33,828 nucleotides of DNA from assembly GCF_910579375.1 (NCBI RefSeq), contig NZ_CAJTUJ010000012.1:1-33828 (forward strand), read 5' to 3'. The notes under the pieces are model-generated. The model was not told where the DNA came from. It did no database searches and saw only the letters and a program-made list of their open reading frames with translations. The position numbers and the translations under genes were made by a program. Positions 33,260 to 33,828 of the stretch are shown here, one piece after another (the first letter of the stretch is position 1; each line of letters starts with the position of its first letter). Origin of the DNA: an uncultured Rikenella sp. (GTDB lineage: Bacteria; Bacteroidota; Bacteroidia; Bacteroidales; Rikenellaceae).

Positions 33260-33459
33260 CCGCACCGGGCTTCCGCGCAGGATCTCATGGCGTACTGGGC
33301 AATGTCAGCGAAGTCGGATTCAGCTGGTCGTCCGCGTTCTACGATTCGGGCGACTACTATCGTGGCACGTATTTGAATTTCAGTACGCAATATCTCTATC
33401 CCAACGACGCGAACGTCCGCGTCTGCGGTTTTCAGTTGCGGTGCCTCTCGGAATAAACG
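33260..33459 (+). repeat. orphan C-terminal cassette I (64 codons)
   Basis: CCGCACCGGGC (one change), APGFRAGSHG to RVCGFQLRCLSE, TAA at 33454-33456 and ACG. VGFSWSSA and YLNFSTQYLYPNDAN fit the pattern. Its four extra residues are in the loop after the Trp, not before it as in E and G. A hairpin GGCACG/CGTGTC (33469-33491, one G-T pair) and then TACCCTATCC follow, leading into copy 2 of the structured element. Confidence 0.92.
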
Positions 33460-33828
33460 GGGACGAGAGGCACGCGAAAGATGGCCGTGTCTACCCTATC
33501 CGGCTTGATTTGGCGAACGGAGCCAGCGTGGGTGCAACGAGGATCGCGAGTTGCGGCCCTACGCCGGGGATGGCTCCGGCCCGCGCGGCTCTGCGAGCCG
33601 CAACTGCACCGCCCATTCTGCGAAGTTCGTCCTCGGCGCGCCCCCCACGCGCCGCTAAAGCGTCGCCCTCGCCAAGGACGGCGATTCCTCTCGGAATCGC
33701 GCTATTCGCTCTCAGTTCAAGCGGACGAAGCCTGCGGGGCCCAAAACGAGCTTCACGAGTTGCGGGCCTCCGCGGCGGGAGGCTTCGGCCCGCGCGACCC
33801 GTTGGGTCGCAAGAGCACAGCCCAAAGC
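33457..33828 (+). repeat. structured GC-rich element, copy 2 (cut by window end)
   Basis: Same order as copy 1: cassette end, CTACCCTATCC tract, then hairpins at 33585-33601 (GCGGCTC-TGC-GAGCCGC), 33628-33680 (one mismatch), 33681-33700 (GCGATTCC-TCTC-GGAATCGC, perfect), 33766-33783 (GCCTCC/GGAGGC) and 33794-33810 (GCGACCC-GTT-GGGTCGC). The first, fourth and fifth stems differ from copy 1 but still pair. No protein is evident. It continues past the window. Confidence 0.8.

Noticed and set aside
9615..33459. CRISPR array
   Set aside because: The repeated parts are ends of 180-195 base units, unevenly spaced over 24 kb and on both strands; there are no regular short repeats or spacers and no cas genes.
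32726..33459. Integron cassette array at G-H-I
   Set aside because: Tandem frames plus hairpins are reminiscent of it, but no attC core sites (GTTRRRY/RYYYAAC), no integrase, and the units lack complete genes.

Overview
The window looks like a chromosomal segment of a GC-rich member of the Bacteroidales, most like Rikenellaceae (Alistipes and relatives). This rests on the uppS-bamA-ompH-murI order, the Bacteroidota-type -7 promoter box TAnnTTTG in front of several genes, a Bacteroidota histone H1-like small protein, and typical LptD, MtaB and GH2 beta-galactosidase proteins. The genus is an inference.

Layout. 1-9600 is an ordinary housekeeping block: the end of an rRNA 2'-O-methyltransferase gene, uppS (undecaprenyl diphosphate), bamA and an OmpH/Skp chaperone (outer-membrane protein assembly), a terminator, then murI, ftsK and lolA (cell wall, division, lipoprotein carriage). 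9895-13489 holds an iron superoxide dismutase on the minus strand, then a plus-strand set: orphan substrate-binding lipoprotein, ECF sigma factor, putative anti-sigma membrane protein and CpxP/Spy-like periplasmic protein. mtaB (minus) follows. 16277-24755 carries lptD (minus), and an amidase, an MCE/MlaD protein, mutS2 and an RsmI-like methyltransferase (plus). 24771-29433 has an FKBP-like lipoprotein and a MacB-type permease (minus) and glmM (plus). 29543-32645 has the histone-like gene and tRNA-Leu(TAA) on the minus strand and a GH2 beta-galactosidase on the plus strand.

The unusual part lies in the intergenic DNA from 9.6 kb onward. Nine copies of a 183-195 base cassette (six lone or adjacent plus-strand copies outside the 26 kb cluster, one plus and two minus copies inside it) encode only the last 60-64 residues of a C-type-lectin-like (FISUMP/major-paralogous-type) domain, running from APG(Y/F/C)R to RCLSE and a stop. 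None has a recognisable promoter or an N-terminal part. The ends are nearly identical at base level, including bases after the stop, while the centres differ strongly but keep the fold's signature residues. Four copies have a perfect short inverted repeat starting 3-5 bases after the stop, each with a different sequence. Downstream of two copies (15.3 and 33.5 kb) lies the same roughly 370-base GC-rich element, in which at least three hairpins are kept by compensatory base changes. Together these suggest an undescribed system of silent C-terminal cassettes plus a structured RNA or DNA element. No reverse transcriptase, recombinase or full-length recipient gene is in the window, so the mechanism is open.
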